From the NCBI RefSeq assembly GCF_900114535.1, contig NZ_FOTK01000005.1, positions 1 to 64,000 of the forward strand: DNA of 64,000 nucleotides, written 5' to 3'. Made by a program: the position numbers and the translations under genes. The notes beneath the pieces were generated by a model that saw nothing but the letters and a program-made list of their open reading frames with translations, did no database searches and had not been told where the DNA came from. Source of the stretch: Methylobacterium pseudosasicola. Its GTDB lineage: Bacteria; Pseudomonadota; Alphaproteobacteria; Rhizobiales; Beijerinckiaceae. Positions 38,026 to 47,552 of the stretch are shown here, piece by piece; position 1 is the stretch's first letter, and each line of letters opens with the position of its first letter.

Positions 38026-38829
38026 TTGAGCTACCGTCTCGGGTCCGAGGCGCGCGCCCAGGGCCATCGCCTGCACGTTCACGACACGTTGGGCTCGACC
38101 AACACCGAAGCCATGGCCCAGGCGCGGGCCGGCGAGACCGGCCCGCTCTGGGTGGTCACGCATCGGCAGGAGGCGGGCCGGGGCCGGCGGGGCAATGCCT
38201 GGGCGTCGCTGCCCGGCAACCTCGCCGCCAGCGTGCTCTGGCCGGTGGCCGGAGTGGCGCCGGACCACCTCGCCGAGCTCGGCTTCGTGGCGGGCCTCGC
38301 CCTGATCGAAGCCCTGGAGGCGGCCTGCGGCACCCTGCCGGATACCCGAACCGGCACCGGCGCCCGATCTCTCTGGCTCAAATGGCCGAACGACGTGCTA
38401 CTCGACGGGAAGAAACTCGCCGGGCTCCTCCTCGAGGCGGAGACGCTGCCGGGCGGCCGCAGGGCGGCGGTGATCGGCTTCGGCGTCAACGTCGCGGCGG
38501 CGCCGGACGGGCTCGACGCCGCGAGCTTGGCCGCGACGGGTTACGCCGGCGGCGCCGAAGCGCTACTGGAACATCTCTCGGACCGGATGGCCGTGCGGGC
38601 ACGCGCCTGGAACCGGGGACGGAATTTCGCTGACCTGCGCGAGGATTGGCTCGCGCGGGCCGCGGGTCTTGGGTCGGAGATCGCGGTGCGCAGCGGCGAG
38701 CACATCCTGCGGGGCGTGTTCGAGACCATCGACGAGGGGGGGCGGCTCGTGATCCTCGCCCCCGACGGAAAACGGCATACCGTGACGGCGGGCGAGGTGC
38801 ATTTCGGAACGGCCGCGACGGCGGCATGA
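38026..38829 (+). CDS. birA: Biotin--[acetyl-CoA-carboxylase] ligase
   Basis: A 267-aa biotin protein ligase that adenylates biotin and joins it to carrier lysines. It has STNTEAM, the biotinyl-AMP loop GRGRRGNAW and KWPNDVLLDGKKLAGLLLE. The C-terminal SH3-like domain is present (about 215-260), while the N-terminal DNA-binding domain of E. coli BirA is absent, so it is not a repressor. The start is TTG at 38026. It sits between nuoN and rnj, an order common in Rhizobiales. Confidence 0.94.
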   Translation: MSYRLGSEARAQGHRLHVHDTLGSTNTEAMAQARAGETGPLWVVTHRQEAGRGRRGNAWASLPGNLAASVLWPVAGVAPDHLAELGFVAGLALIEALEAACGTLPDTRTGTGARSLWLKWPNDVLLDGKKLAGLLLEAETLPGGRRAAVIGFGVNVAAAPDGLDAASLAATGYAGGAEALLEHLSDRMAVRARAWNRGRNFADLREDWLARAAGLGSEIAVRSGEHILRGVFETIDEGGRLVILAPDGKRHTVTAGEVHFGTAATAA

Positions 38830-38845
38830 CGTTGGACGACGACAG

Positions 38846-40519
38846 ATGGTGATGGGACAGGAGGAGCTGGTCTTCCTGCCGCTCGGCGGCGTGGGCGAGA
38901 TCGGGATGAATGCGGCCCTGTACGGGTTCGGTCCGGAGAAGGGCCGGAAGTGGGTCATGGTCGATTGCGGCATGGGCTTCGCCGGCGAGGAGCAGATGCC
39001 GGGGATCGACCTGATGTTCCCCGACCTCTCCTTCATCGAGGAGAAGCGCAAGGACCTGCTGGGGATCTTCATCACCCACGCGCACGAGGACCATATCGGG
39101 GCGATCTCGGAGCTGTGGCCGCGCCTCAAGGTGCCGGTCTACGCGACCCGCTTCGCCAAGAACCTGCTGGAGACCCGCCGGCTGTCCGAGCCCGGCGCCC
39201 CGAAGGTCGACCTGCGCGAGGTGAAGCCCGGCCGGCGCGTGACCGTCGGCCCGTTCGAGCTGGAATACGTGCCAGTCTCGCACTCGATCCCCGAATCGAA
39301 CGCCATCGCGATCCGCACCGCCGCGGGCCTCGTGGTCCATACCGGTGACTGGAAGATCGACCCGACCCCCGTGGCCGGCGACGTCACCTCCCCGGAGGCG
39401 TTCACGGCGCTCGGCGACGAGGGCATCCTGGCGCTGGTCTGCGACTCCACCAACGTGGTCCGCGAGGGCTTCTCCCCAAGCGAGAAGGAAGTCGCGGCCA
39501 CCCTCAAGACCCTGATCGCGGATTCGCCCCACCGGGTCGCGGTCACAACCTTCGCGTCGAACGTCGCCCGCATCCGCGCGGTGGCTGAAGCCGCCGTCGC
39601 CTGCGGGCGCGAGGTCGTGGCGGTCGGCCGGGCCATGGACCGGGTGATCGACGTGGCGCGCGAGTGCGGCTACCTCGACGGCCTGCCCGAGTTCCGCCGG
39701 TCGGATTCCTGGAAGAACCTGCCCCGCGAGCGGGTCGTGGCCCTGCTCACCGGCTCGCAGGGTGAGCCGCGGGCGGCTCTGGCCCGGGTCTCCCGCCGGG
39801 ACCACCCGGATATCAGCCTGGCCGCCGGCGACCGGGTGATCTTCTCCTCCCGGGCGATCCCCGGCAACGAGCGCGATGTCGGCTCGATCATCAACGACTT
39901 GGTCACGCAGGGCGTCGAGGTGATCACCGACCGGACCGAGCTGGTCCACGTCTCCGGCCATCCCCGGCGGGACGAGATGGTCGAGATGTACAAGTGGACC
40001 CGTCCGGGCACCGCGATCCCGGTCCACGGCGAGGCGCTGCACCTCGACGAGCATGCCCGCTTCGCCCGGGCCCAGGGCGTGCAGAACGTGGTGAAGGCCC
40101 GCAACGGCAGCCTCGTCCGCCTCAGCCCCGGCAAGCCGGAGGTGATCGACCACGTGAAGGCCGGCCGCCTGTACAAGGACGGCAACGTCCTGATCGACGA
40201 GAAGGACCGGGCGATCCCGGAGCGCCGCAAGCTGATGCAGGCCGGTCTCGTCTCGGTGGCGATCGCCATCGACGAGGACGGCGTCGTGCTGGGCGATCCG
40301 GCGGTGGACATCATCGGCCTGCCCAACCGCGGCCGCTCCGGCGAGCCGCTGATCGAGACGGTGGTGGATGCCGTCTCGCGCACCCTGTCGGGGATGTCGC
40401 GGGGCAAGCTCAAGGACTCGGAAGGGGTCGAGAAGACCGTCGACCGGGCCGTGCGCACCGCCGTCAACGAGGTCTGGGGCAAGAAGCCCGCCTGCCACGT
40501 GCAGGTCGTCGAGGTGTGA
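38846..40519 (+). CDS. rnj: Ribonuclease J
   Basis: A 557-aa metallo-beta-lactamase/beta-CASP ribonuclease with endo- and 5' exonuclease activity in RNA maturation and decay. It has the HAHEDHIG metal motif, VSHSIPES, a second-metal region VHTGDWKID, and beta-CASP motifs including TGSQGEPRAAL and HVSGHPRRDE, then PVHGE. It starts 16 bases after birA; ATG at 38852 is an alternative. Alphaproteobacteria have both RNase E and RNase J. Confidence 0.94.
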   Translation: MVMGQEELVFLPLGGVGEIGMNAALYGFGPEKGRKWVMVDCGMGFAGEEQMPGIDLMFPDLSFIEEKRKDLLGIFITHAHEDHIGAISELWPRLKVPVYATRFAKNLLETRRLSEPGAPKVDLREVKPGRRVTVGPFELEYVPVSHSIPESNAIAIRTAAGLVVHTGDWKIDPTPVAGDVTSPEAFTALGDEGILALVCDSTNVVREGFSPSEKEVAATLKTLIADSPHRVAVTTFASNVARIRAVAEAAVACGREVVAVGRAMDRVIDVARECGYLDGLPEFRRSDSWKNLPRERVVALLTGSQGEPRAALARVSRRDHPDISLAAGDRVIFSSRAIPGNERDVGSIINDLVTQGVEVITDRTELVHVSGHPRRDEMVEMYKWTRPGTAIPVHGEALHLDEHARFARAQGVQNVVKARNGSLVRLSPGKPEVIDHVKAGRLYKDGNVLIDEKDRAIPERRKLMQAGLVSVAIAIDEDGVVLGDPAVDIIGLPNRGRSGEPLIETVVDAVSRTLSGMSRGKLKDSEGVEKTVDRAVRTAVNEVWGKKPACHVQVVEV

Positions 40520-40604
40520 CACTGGTTGCCGACCCTACGGCGCTCTAGTGTCTTGGGCGCGGAGATGCACCGGCTTGTCTGACGACAGCCGGACGCTGCG
40601 CAGG

Positions 40605-40701
40605 TCCTCTCTCCCGATCGGGAGAGGGACAGGGTGAGGGGACAGGATCTTCCGGATAGGGCGGATCCCTCACCCCGACCCTCTCCCGCACGGGAGAGGG
40701 G
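40605..40701. repeat. Palindromic intergenic repeat with CTCTCCC/GGGAGAG arms
   Basis: Left arm CTCTCCCGATCGGGAGAGGG, then AGGGTGAGGGGA, is mirrored by TCCCTCACCCCGACCCTCTC and CCCGCACGGGAGAGGG on the right. Each arm is itself a hairpin. This type of sequence is widely scattered between genes in GC-rich proteobacteria. It fills the 270-base gap between rnj and the epimerase gene; nothing else is seen there. Confidence 0.72.
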
Positions 40702-40789
40702 GCACGTGGCGTCAGCTCGCAGTGGCTGAGCCGCGGTCCGAACAAGACGCTCTCGGAAAGAGGGCTTCGATGGTGGGAGGAATCAAAAA

Positions 40790-41194
40790 ATGATTGGGCG
40801 GCTCAATCACGTGGCCATCGCCGTGCAGGATCTCGACGCCGCCTGCGCGGTGTATCGCGACACGCTGGGCGCGACGCTCACCCCGCCGCTGCCGCAGCCC
40901 GAGCATGGGGTCACGGTGGTGTTCGTCGAATTGCCGAACAGCAAGATCGAGCTGATGGCGCCGTTGGGCGAAGGCTCGCCGATCGAGGCGTTCGTGGCCC
41001 GCAACCCGGGCGGGGGCATCCACCACGTCTGCTACGAGGTCGACGACATCCTGGCCGCCCGCGACCGGCTGAAGGCGCAGGGCGCGCGAGTGCTCGGCAC
41101 CGGCGAGCCGCGCATCGGCGCCCACGGCAAGCCGGTGCTGTTCCTGCACCCCAAGGACTTTCTCGGCACCCTGGTCGAGTTGGAGCAGGTGTGA
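40790..41194 (+). CDS. mce: Ethylmalonyl-CoA/methylmalonyl-CoA epimerase
   Basis: A 134-aa glyoxalase-fold enzyme that interconverts the stereoisomers of methylmalonyl-CoA. In organisms with the ethylmalonyl-CoA pathway, such as Methylobacterium, it also acts on ethylmalonyl-CoA in glyoxylate regeneration. The family pattern is clear: LNHVAIAVQDL at the N-terminus, KIELMAPLGEGSPI, HHVCYEVDDI and VLFLHPKDFLGTLVELEQ at the end. ATG at 40790 follows GGGAGG. The next gene overlaps it by four bases (GTGA). Confidence 0.93.
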   Translation: MIGRLNHVAIAVQDLDAACAVYRDTLGATLTPPLPQPEHGVTVVFVELPNSKIELMAPLGEGSPIEAFVARNPGGGIHHVCYEVDDILAARDRLKAQGARVLGTGEPRIGAHGKPVLFLHPKDFLGTLVELEQV

Positions 41195-41526
41195 GCCGGA
41201 TCATGACCGCGCTGGCCCGCTCGACCCCGGCGACCCTGCTCGTCGTGATCGTGCTGGTGGCTGCCTTCGTGGCGGTGGGGGTCAGCCAGTTCAAGCTGAC
41301 GATCGGCGGGGCGATCGCCCTCTACTTCGTGGTGTGGTGGACCCTGCTCTTCGCCGTCCTGCCCCTGCGCAACCAGCCCGAGACCCGGCCGAGCCACGTG
41401 GTCCCCGGACAGGATCCGGGCGCCCCGGCCTCGCCGCGCCTGCGCGAGAAGGCGATCTGGACGACGCTCGTCGCCGGCGCCGCCTTCCTGGTGGCGCTGG
41501 CGGTGTTTCCGCTGACCGGGTTGTAA
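41191..41526 (+). CDS. DUF1467 membrane protein
   Basis: A 111-aa protein with three hydrophobic helices (about 14-33, 37-58, 90-109) and the conserved YFVVWWTLLFAVLPLRNQ segment of DUF1467. The function is unknown. It begins at GTG 41191, overlapping the epimerase stop, or at ATG 41203. The epimerase-DUF1467-proS order is usual in alphaproteobacteria. Confidence 0.87.
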   Translation: MSRIMTALARSTPATLLVVIVLVAAFVAVGVSQFKLTIGGAIALYFVVWWTLLFAVLPLRNQPETRPSHVVPGQDPGAPASPRLREKAIWTTLVAGAAFLVALAVFPLTGL

Positions 41527-41543
41527 GGGCAGACGACGGAGCC

Positions 41544-41744
41544 CTACAGCAGCATCCCAGAGGAGGGCGAGCGCACCGTCAGCGACTTGCCGGCCCGGGA
41601 TACGAGATGGGCGAAGGCCAGGGCGGCCGCCGAGGCCTGCGCGGCCGAGGGGAAGGTCCGGTGCGACTCGGCGACGGTCTCGTCGGCCTCGTTGAGCAGG
41701 ACCCAGGACCAGAGACTCTCGGCCTGACGGATCTCGAAGTGCAT
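41544..41744 (-). CDS. Small DUF1508-like protein
   Basis: A 66-aa protein. Its MHFEIRQAESLWSWVLLNEA start and VAESHRTFPSAAQASAAA continuation resemble the DUF1508/YegP repeat, a small beta-beta-alpha unit of unknown function. I chose ATG at 41744; the frame is open further to 41879 but that part lacks family likeness. It is convergent with the DUF1467 gene. Confidence 0.6.
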   Translation of the reverse strand: MHFEIRQAESLWSWVLLNEADETVAESHRTFPSAAQASAAALAFAHLVSRAGKSLTVRSPSSGMLL

Positions 41745-42025
41745 GGCGGGCTCACCCGGTAAGGTCCATGCCCCACCATGCGCCGCGAAAAGGCCTTGCC
41801 GGTTAATGGCTTGGGCCGGCAAAGTCGAATAGTCGACAAACCATCGACTTGTCCGCGCTTTCACCGCTCTCCACAGCAAGCTGATTGCCGCAGGCCTGCA
41901 ATCGGCTCTGATCGAGAGGCGAGGGGGCCGTCGATAAGCCCGAACAGGCCCGATTCAGCGCCCGAGGGCTGGTCGAAGGGGCGGCCGAAGGATCGGCGGT
42001 GCCGCCGCGAAGGATGTCCAACAAC

Positions 42026-42055
42026 AAAAAAAGCAAGGCCCGAGGCCTTGCTTTT
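42026..42055 (-). terminator. Intrinsic terminator, minus strand
   Basis: A perfect stem AAGCAAGGCC/GGCCTTGCTT with a 3-base loop (42041-42043). On the minus strand it is followed by seven T residues (the A run at 42026-42032), and on the plus strand by four. It is the clearest factor-independent terminator in the window and fits transcription coming from the right. Confidence 0.88.
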
Positions 42056-42167
42056 CAAGCTGCAGTGGCTCGACCTTTGATTGTCCTACGCATTGCCTGC
42101 GTGGCGGTCGGTTTTCCTCCCGAGACTCGGACCCTGCGCCGCCTCTTGCGGGCGTCGCAAACATCAC
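42026..42167 (-). ncRNA. Candidate small RNA of about 140 nt
   Basis: A promoter-like pair at 42174-42202 and the terminator at 42026-42055 bracket about 140 bases on the minus strand without a convincing reading frame. The transcript would contain a GGGAGGAAAA stretch near 42115. A 12-codon frame (42093-42055) runs into the terminator stem and is probably chance. I do not recognise a known RNA family. Confidence 0.45.
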
Positions 42168-42173
42168 GAGCCG

Positions 42174-42202
42174 CTTATAGGAACAACAATTCGTGTTGTC
42201 AC
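42174..42202 (-). promoter_or_regulatory. Promoter-like -35/-10 pair for the candidate small RNA
   Basis: On the minus strand GTGACA (42202-42197) and TATAAG (42179-42174) are separated by exactly 17 bases. This is close to the sigma-70 consensus and stands out in GC-rich sequence. The start would be near 42167. Confidence 0.5.
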
Positions 42203-42442
42203 CGGGTCTGTGAGAAAAATCTGCGCTTTCTTGCCGGCAAATGGGCAGATCGATTCCGATTGCGGCATCCGGCCCGGTCGGCGGGGCCCACGCGGCACCG
42301 GCGCGGGCGCCCGGGGCGCGATTACACCCCGCCGTCATCCGGCAGCGCTTGTATTTTGCGTCTCCCGCGTGTTGTGTGCCCGCGTGCCGCGGTTCCTCAC
42401 GGTCGGATCCAGGCCGAAACCTCAAAGACAAGCTTCCAAAAC

Positions 42443-43768
42443 ATGCGTCTCTCCCGCTACTTCATGCCGACCTTGCGCGAGACGCCCAAGGAAGCCGAGA
42501 TCGTCTCCCACCGCCTGATGCTGCGCGCCGGCCTGGTGCGTCAGGAGGCGGCCGGGATCTACGCTTGGCTGCCGCTCGGCCTTCGGGTGCTGGAGCGCGT
42601 CTGCGCGGTGATCCGCCGGGAGCAGGCCCGCTCCGGCGCCATCGAGATCCTGATGCCGACCGTGCAATCGGCCGAGCTGTGGCGGGAATCTGGGCGCTAC
42701 GACGCCTACGGCAAGGAGATGCTGCGCCTGAAGGACCGGCACGACCGCGAGATGCTCTACGGCCCCACCGCCGAGGAGATGGTCACGGAGATTTTCCGCG
42801 CGAGCGTGCGCTCCTACAAGGACCTGCCGAAGAACCTCTACCAGATCTCGTGGAAGTTTCGGGACGAGGTGCGGCCGCGCTTCGGCACGATGCGCTCGCG
42901 CGAGTTCCTGATGAAGGACGCCTACTCGTTCGACTTCGACCAAGCCGGAGCGCGCCACGCCTATAACCGGATGTTCGTGGCCTACCTGCGCACTTTCGCG
43001 GGGCTCGGCCTCAAGGCGATCCCGATGCGCGCCGATACCGGCCCGATCGGCGGCGACCTGTCCCACGAGTTCATCATCCTGGCCAAGACCGGCGAGAGCG
43101 AGGTGTTCTGCGACCGGGCCTATCTCGATTTCGACACCCCGCCCGAGACCGTCGATTTTGACGACGTGGCCGCGCTCCAGGGCATCGTCGACGCCTGGAC
43201 CTCGCATTACGCCGCCACCGACGAGATCCACGAGCCGGAGGCCTTCGCCGAGGTGCCGGAGGAGAACCGCCTGAGCGCCCGCGGCATCGAGGTCGGGCAC
43301 ATCTTCTATTTCGGCACCAAGTATTCCGAGCCGATGGGCGCCAAGGTCACCGGTCCGGACGGGATCGAGCGGCCGGTCCATATGGGCTCCTACGGCATCG
43401 GCCCGAGCCGGCTGGTGGCCGCGATCGTCGAGGCCAGCCACGACGAGGCCGGGATTATCTGGCCGGATTCGGTCGCGCCCTTCGACGTGGCGCTGATCAA
43501 CCTCAAGGTCGGCGATGCCGGCACCGACGCCGCCTGCGCGCAGATCCAGTCGGAGCTCGAGGCCGCCGGCCTGTCCGTGCTGTACGACGACCGCGACGAG
43601 CGCCCGGGCGCGAAATTCGCCACCGCCGACCTGATCGGCCTGCCCTGGCAGGTGATCGTCGGGCCAAAGGGCCTGGCCGAGGGCAAGGTCGAGCTGAAGC
43701 GGCGCGCCGGTGGCGAGCGAGAGAGCCTCGCCACGGTCGACCTGCTGGCGCGCATTCGCCGCGTCTAG
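42443..43768 (+). CDS. proS: Prolyl-tRNA synthetase, short form
   Basis: A 441-aa class II aminoacyl-tRNA synthetase. Motif 2 region [21 protein letters not shown] and motif 3 [14 protein letters not shown] are clear, and the anticodon domain lies at about 345-441. The length is that of alphaproteobacterial ProRS lacking the editing insertion present in E. coli (572 aa). ATG at 42443 is chosen because [15 protein letters not shown] is the family N-terminus; the long upstream frame is not conserved. Confidence 0.96.
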   Translation: MRLSRYFMPTLRETPKEAEIVSHRLMLRAGLVRQEAAGIYAWLPLGLRVLERVCAVIRREQARSGAIEILMPTVQSAELWRESGRYDAYGKEMLRLKDRHDREMLYGPTAEEMVTEIFRASVRSYKDLPKNLYQISWKFRDEVRPRFGTMRSREFLMKDAYSFDFDQAGARHAYNRMFVAYLRTFAGLGLKAIPMRADTGPIGGDLSHEFIILAKTGESEVFCDRAYLDFDTPPETVDFDDVAALQGIVDAWTSHYAATDEIHEPEAFAEVPEENRLSARGIEVGHIFYFGTKYSEPMGAKVTGPDGIERPVHMGSYGIGPSRLVAAIVEASHDEAGIIWPDSVAPFDVALINLKVGDAGTDAACAQIQSELEAAGLSVLYDDRDERPGAKFATADLIGLPWQVIVGPKGLAEGKVELKRRAGGERESLATVDLLARIRRV

Positions 43769-43796
43769 AACGAAGATTTCGTCAGCGAGGATTGGA

Positions 43797-43824
43797 GGCC
43801 CGATCCGATCGACGTGATCGGGCC
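43797..43824. other. Strong hairpin between proS and lolC
   Basis: GGCCCGATC and GATCGGGCC form a perfect 9-bp stem around a 10-base loop, 29 bases after proS. There is no T run, so it may be an mRNA stabiliser or weak terminator rather than a full terminator. Confidence 0.5.
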
Positions 43825-43912
43825 CGGTTCTCGTCAGGATTGCGGGAGGCAATTCTGCCTCGATCTGTGTTCATGCATCATTTCCGCTTCTGGAGCGGCG
43901 ACAGCGCGGTGA

Positions 43913-45232
43913 ATGGTGCTTAGGGCTAATCCGATGCCGGGAGCAGCGGCGATCAACCGGGTGAGGCGCTTCGCGGCCTCCTTCCGCGAGGGGACGGCCC
44001 CGTTCGCGCCGTTCGAATGGATCATCGCCGGCCGCTACCTGCGGGCGCGCCGCCGGGGCGGCGGCGTCTCGGTGGTCGCGTTCTTCTCCGTGCTCGGCAT
44101 CGCGCTCGGCGTCGCCACCCTGATCATCGTGCTCTCGGTGATGAACGGGTTTCGCGCAGAGTTGCTCTCCAAGATCGTCGGCATCAACGGGCATCTCTTC
44201 GCCACGCCGATCGACCGGCCGTTCAACGACTGGGTCGATCTGTCGGAGCGCCTGTCGAAGGTGGCGGGCGTGCGCGCCGCTGTGCCCCTCGTCGAAGGCC
44301 AGGCCTTCGCCTCGTCGCAATTCGGCGGCTCTGGCGTGATCGTGCGCGGCGTGCGCGCCGCCGATCTCGACGCGTTGGCCGCGGTCTCCAGCGCGATCCG
44401 CGGCGGCACCCTGGAAGGGTTCGACGACGGCACCGGCGTGCTGATCGGCCGGCGGCTCGCCGATTCCCTGGGGCTTCAGGCCGGGGACAACATCACCCTG
44501 GTGACGCCCAAGGGCTCGTCGACGCCCTTCGGCACCGCGCCCCGCACCAAGAGTTACGCGGTCAAGGCGGTGTTCGAGGTTGGTATGACCGAGTTCGACC
44601 AGACCTTCGTGTTCATGCCACTCACCGAGGCACAGGCGTTCTTCAACCGGGAGAGCGACGTCAGCATGATCGAGATCTACGTCGACAAGCCCGATCAGGT
44701 CGGCGACATGCGCGAGCCCCTGGAAATGGCGGCCGAGCGCCCGGTGCTGCTTACCGACTGGCGCCAGCGCAACCGCACCTTCTTCGGGGCGCTGGAGGTC
44801 GAGCGCAACGTGATGTTCCTGATCCTCAGTCTGATCGTCGTGGTGGCGACGCTCAACATCGTCTCGGGCCTGATCCTGCTGGTGCGCGACAAGTCGAGCG
44901 ACATCGCGATCCTGCGCACCATGGGGGCGACCCCGGGCACGATCATGCGCGTGTTCCTGATCAACGGCGCGCTGATCGGCCTGGTCGGGACCCTGAGCGG
45001 CCTCGGCCTCGGGATCCTGATCACGCTGAACATCAAGCCGATCCAGCATGTGCTGTTTCCCGGCGCCTGGGACCCGACCGTGCGGTTCCTCGCCGAGATC
45101 CCGGCCCAGATGAATCCGAAGGAGATCACCGCCGTGGTGATCACGTCGCTGCTGCTGTCACTGGCGGCGACGCTCTATCCCTCCTGGCGTGCCGCCCGGC
45201 TCGATCCGGTGCAGGCCCTGCGCTACGGCTGA
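43913..45232 (+). CDS. lolC: Lipoprotein-releasing system permease LolC/LolE
   Basis: A 439-aa inner-membrane subunit of the ABC system that detaches lipoproteins from the inner membrane. It has the FtsX/MacB layout: one helix at about residues 43-65 ([19 protein letters not shown]), a periplasmic domain of about 200 residues, and three C-terminal helices, with [17 protein letters not shown] between them, ending ALRYG. Only one permease gene is present, so it probably forms a homodimer, as in many alphaproteobacteria. Start ATG 43913 or 43934. Confidence 0.94.
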   Translation: MVLRANPMPGAAAINRVRRFAASFREGTAPFAPFEWIIAGRYLRARRRGGGVSVVAFFSVLGIALGVATLIIVLSVMNGFRAELLSKIVGINGHLFATPIDRPFNDWVDLSERLSKVAGVRAAVPLVEGQAFASSQFGGSGVIVRGVRAADLDALAAVSSAIRGGTLEGFDDGTGVLIGRRLADSLGLQAGDNITLVTPKGSSTPFGTAPRTKSYAVKAVFEVGMTEFDQTFVFMPLTEAQAFFNRESDVSMIEIYVDKPDQVGDMREPLEMAAERPVLLTDWRQRNRTFFGALEVERNVMFLILSLIVVVATLNIVSGLILLVRDKSSDIAILRTMGATPGTIMRVFLINGALIGLVGTLSGLGLGILITLNIKPIQHVLFPGAWDPTVRFLAEIPAQMNPKEITAVVITSLLLSLAATLYPSWRAARLDPVQALRYG

Positions 45233-45245
45233 CGGTCCGCACCCC

Positions 45246-45959
45246 ATGAGCGATGCAAGCCAGCCCGCCGGCACCCCGCCGGTGCCGGCCCTGTTCTTCG
45301 CCCGCGTCGAGCGGCGCTACCCGCAGGCCGAAGGGGCCCTCGATATCCTGCGCGGGGCCGACCTCGCGATCTGGCCCGGGGAACTCGTGGCCCTGGTGGC
45401 GCCCTCGGGCGCCGGCAAGTCGACGCTCCTGCACCTCGCCGGCCTGCTGGAGCGGCCGGATGGCGGCGAGGTCTATATCGGCGGCCGGCCCACCGCCGCT
45501 ATGCCGGATACCGAGCGCACCCGCCTGCGCCGGGAGGAGATGGGCTTCGTCTACCAGTTCCACCATTTGCTGCCGGAGTTCTCGGCGCTCGAGAACGTGG
45601 TGATGCCGCAGCTGATCCGGGGCCTCGGCCGGGCGGAGGCCAAGGCCCGCGCCACCGAGCTCCTGAGCTTCCTCGGCCTCAAGGACCGCCTGCCGCATCG
45701 CCCGGCCGAGCTGTCGGGGGGCGAGCAGCAGCGCGTCGCCATCGCCCGGGCGGTGGCCAACGGCCCGCGTCTGCTGCTGGCCGACGAGCCCACCGGCAAT
45801 CTCGACCCCGGCACCGCCGGCCACGTCTTCTCGGTGCTGATGTCGCTGGTGCGCGCCTCGGGCCTCGCCGCCCTGATCGCCACCCACAACCTGGATCTCG
45901 CCGCCCGCATGGACCGCCGGGTGACGATCCGCGACGGGCTGATCACGCCGCTCGACTAA
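45246..45959 (+). CDS. lolD: Lipoprotein-releasing system ATPase LolD
   Basis: A 237-aa cytoplasmic ABC ATPase that powers the Lol permease. Walker A is APSGAGKST (52-60), the Q-loop [10 protein letters not shown] matches LolD/MacB proteins, the signature is [14 protein letters not shown], Walker [13 protein letters not shown] and the switch histidine is in IATHNLDLA. It starts 13 bases after lolC, overlapping no gene. Confidence 0.95.
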   Translation: MSDASQPAGTPPVPALFFARVERRYPQAEGALDILRGADLAIWPGELVALVAPSGAGKSTLLHLAGLLERPDGGEVYIGGRPTAAMPDTERTRLRREEMGFVYQFHHLLPEFSALENVVMPQLIRGLGRAEAKARATELLSFLGLKDRLPHRPAELSGGEQQRVAIARAVANGPRLLLADEPTGNLDPGTAGHVFSVLMSLVRASGLAALIATHNLDLAARMDRRVTIRDGLITPLD

Positions 45960-45991
45960 GCGGGATTTTCTTCGCCGTAAGAACCGCGAGC

Positions 45992-47380
45992 CTAGGCCGG
46001 CCGTTTTCGCGGGACCCTCTCGGGCCCGGCCTCTTGCCAGCGCGCGGCGACGTCGTTCTCCGACCTTGGCCGCGCAGATCTGCGAGTCGCCAAGTCCTCG
46101 ACCCAATCGCAGGCCGCGAGGATCGCGTCCGGGCTCCCGGCCATGCGCGCCCTGGCCTCAGCGCAGGCGCGCGCCACCGCCGGATCGGTCAGCAGCCGGT
46201 TCAGGACCCGGGTGGCTCGGGCCGGGCGGAAGGCGCGGCGGCTCACGGTGGCGCCGAGCGTCCGGTCCTTGAGGCGCCGCCCCTCGTCGAAATGGTCGAA
46301 CGCCACCGGGACGACGAGCTGCGGGATGCCCGCCGCCAGGGCCTGCGCCACGGTGCCGACGCCGCCATGGTGGATCAGGGCGGCGCTGCGCGGCAGCAGC
46401 GCGCTCAAGGGCGCGTAGGGCAGGTGGATGATCCCGGGCGGCAGCGGCTTCGGGATCTGACCGTCCTGGGGCGCGAGCAGGACGCCGCGCCGGCCCATCC
46501 GGCGGCAGACCGCCAAGGCGGTCTCGAAGAAGGCGGCGCCCTGGCGCATCGCCGAGCCGTAGGTGAACACGAGCGGCGCGTCGCCTGCGGCCAGGAAAGC
46601 TGCCAGCTCCGGCGGCATCGCCGGCACGTCGCCGAACCGGTCCACCAGCGGGAAGCCGAGCTGTACCGCCTGGGCCGGCCAGTCCGCCTGGGGCGCGGCG
46701 TACCAGTCCGGGAACATCAGCAGCATGCGGGTCGGGCTGTTCCACCAGTGCCGCAGCCGGGTGATCGGATCGAGGCCCAGGCGCGCCCGCAGGGCGTTGA
46801 GGGGCGGCAGGGTGAACGGGCCGACCGCCACCGTGTCGGCGCCCTGGTTGAGCCAGGCGCGCAGGGCAGCCGGGAGGATCCGCGGCAGCGGCAGCCCGGG
46901 CAGCCGGGGCGGATCGGACCGGCTCTCGATCAGGAACGGCATCACGTGCAACGTCGCGGACGGGAGGTCGTAGAGCTCCTGAGCCAGCCGGGCGCCCCAG
47001 GCGAGCGGCGAGGCGATCACGATCTGCTCGACTCCGCGCGCCCGCGTCGCCCCGAGCCAGAGGCAGGTCGTCTCGGCCACCCGCAGGGCGAAATCGAACA
47101 TCGGGCGGAAGCCCCAGCGCGGATGCCAGAGTTCAGGCCGGGCGATCACGGCCTCGTACTCGGCGGCCGTGCCGAGAGGCTGGAAGGCGAGGCCGGCGCG
47201 GCGCGCCATGGCCTCGAAGGGAGCCGGGGCGGCCAGCGTGACGCCGTGCCCCCTGCCTCGAAGCCTATGGCCCAGCGCGATGAACGGTAGCACGTCGCCG
47301 TGGGTCCCGACGGCCACGAGAGCGACCTCGATCCGTCCCCCAATGTCCTGCGCGGGAATAGCCTGCTCCTTTGACCCCAC
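45992..47380 (-). CDS. UDP-glycosyltransferase-like protein (GT1/GT28 type)
   Basis: A 462-aa glycosyltransferase of the MGT/UGT fold. The N-terminal acceptor domain starts VALVAVGTHGDVLPFIALG, and the C-terminal donor domain has the PLVFTYGSAM segment and the sugar-nucleotide motif HHGGVGTVAQALAAGIPQLV then FDHFDEGRRL. Such enzymes glycosylate lipids, sterols, carotenoids or antibiotics; a carotenoid or hopanoid acceptor would be plausible in this host but is unproven. It is inverted with respect to its neighbours and interrupts the usual lolD-dnaE adjacency. Confidence 0.88.
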   Translation of the reverse strand: MGSKEQAIPAQDIGGRIEVALVAVGTHGDVLPFIALGHRLRGRGHGVTLAAPAPFEAMARRAGLAFQPLGTAAEYEAVIARPELWHPRWGFRPMFDFALRVAETTCLWLGATRARGVEQIVIASPLAWGARLAQELYDLPSATLHVMPFLIESRSDPPRLPGLPLPRILPAALRAWLNQGADTVAVGPFTLPPLNALRARLGLDPITRLRHWWNSPTRMLLMFPDWYAAPQADWPAQAVQLGFPLVDRFGDVPAMPPELAAFLAAGDAPLVFTYGSAMRQGAAFFETALAVCRRMGRRGVLLAPQDGQIPKPLPPGIIHLPYAPLSALLPRSAALIHHGGVGTVAQALAAGIPQLVVPVAFDHFDEGRRLKDRTLGATVSRRAFRPARATRVLNRLLTDPAVARACAEARARMAGSPDAILAACDWVEDLATRRSARPRSENDVAARWQEAGPERVPRKRPA

Positions 47381-47552
47381 CGGTCAAATAACGAACGTTC
47401 CCCCTGTAATGGCAGGCATGCCAGCCCGCTCGACCTGTATCAAGCCACTATTTGTTTACCATGATCCGAAGCCGCGGGCGCCGTCTTGCCCAGGCCTCTT
47501 CCATCAGAACAAAACATGAACATAATGGGGGACGAACACGGGAGGCACGGCG

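Larger units (their letters stand above)
41745..42442. other. 700-base gap before proS with a candidate small RNA
   Basis: No protein gene is supported here. The stretch holds, on the minus strand, a promoter-like pair, a possible 140-nt transcript and a strong intrinsic terminator, listed separately. The part from 42203 to 42442 is the proS leader with no recognised motif; the part from 41745 to 42025 has no clear signal. Confidence 0.5.

Noticed and set aside
42055-42093. A 12-codon minus-strand peptide [12 protein letters not shown] just before the terminator
   Set aside because: The GGAGG is 22 bases away, and the frame stops in the terminator stem; more likely part of a non-coding RNA.
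46034-47290. A 418-codon plus-strand frame opposite the glycosyltransferase
   Set aside because: Shadow frame; the minus strand carries the HHGGVGT and VGTHGDV motifs.
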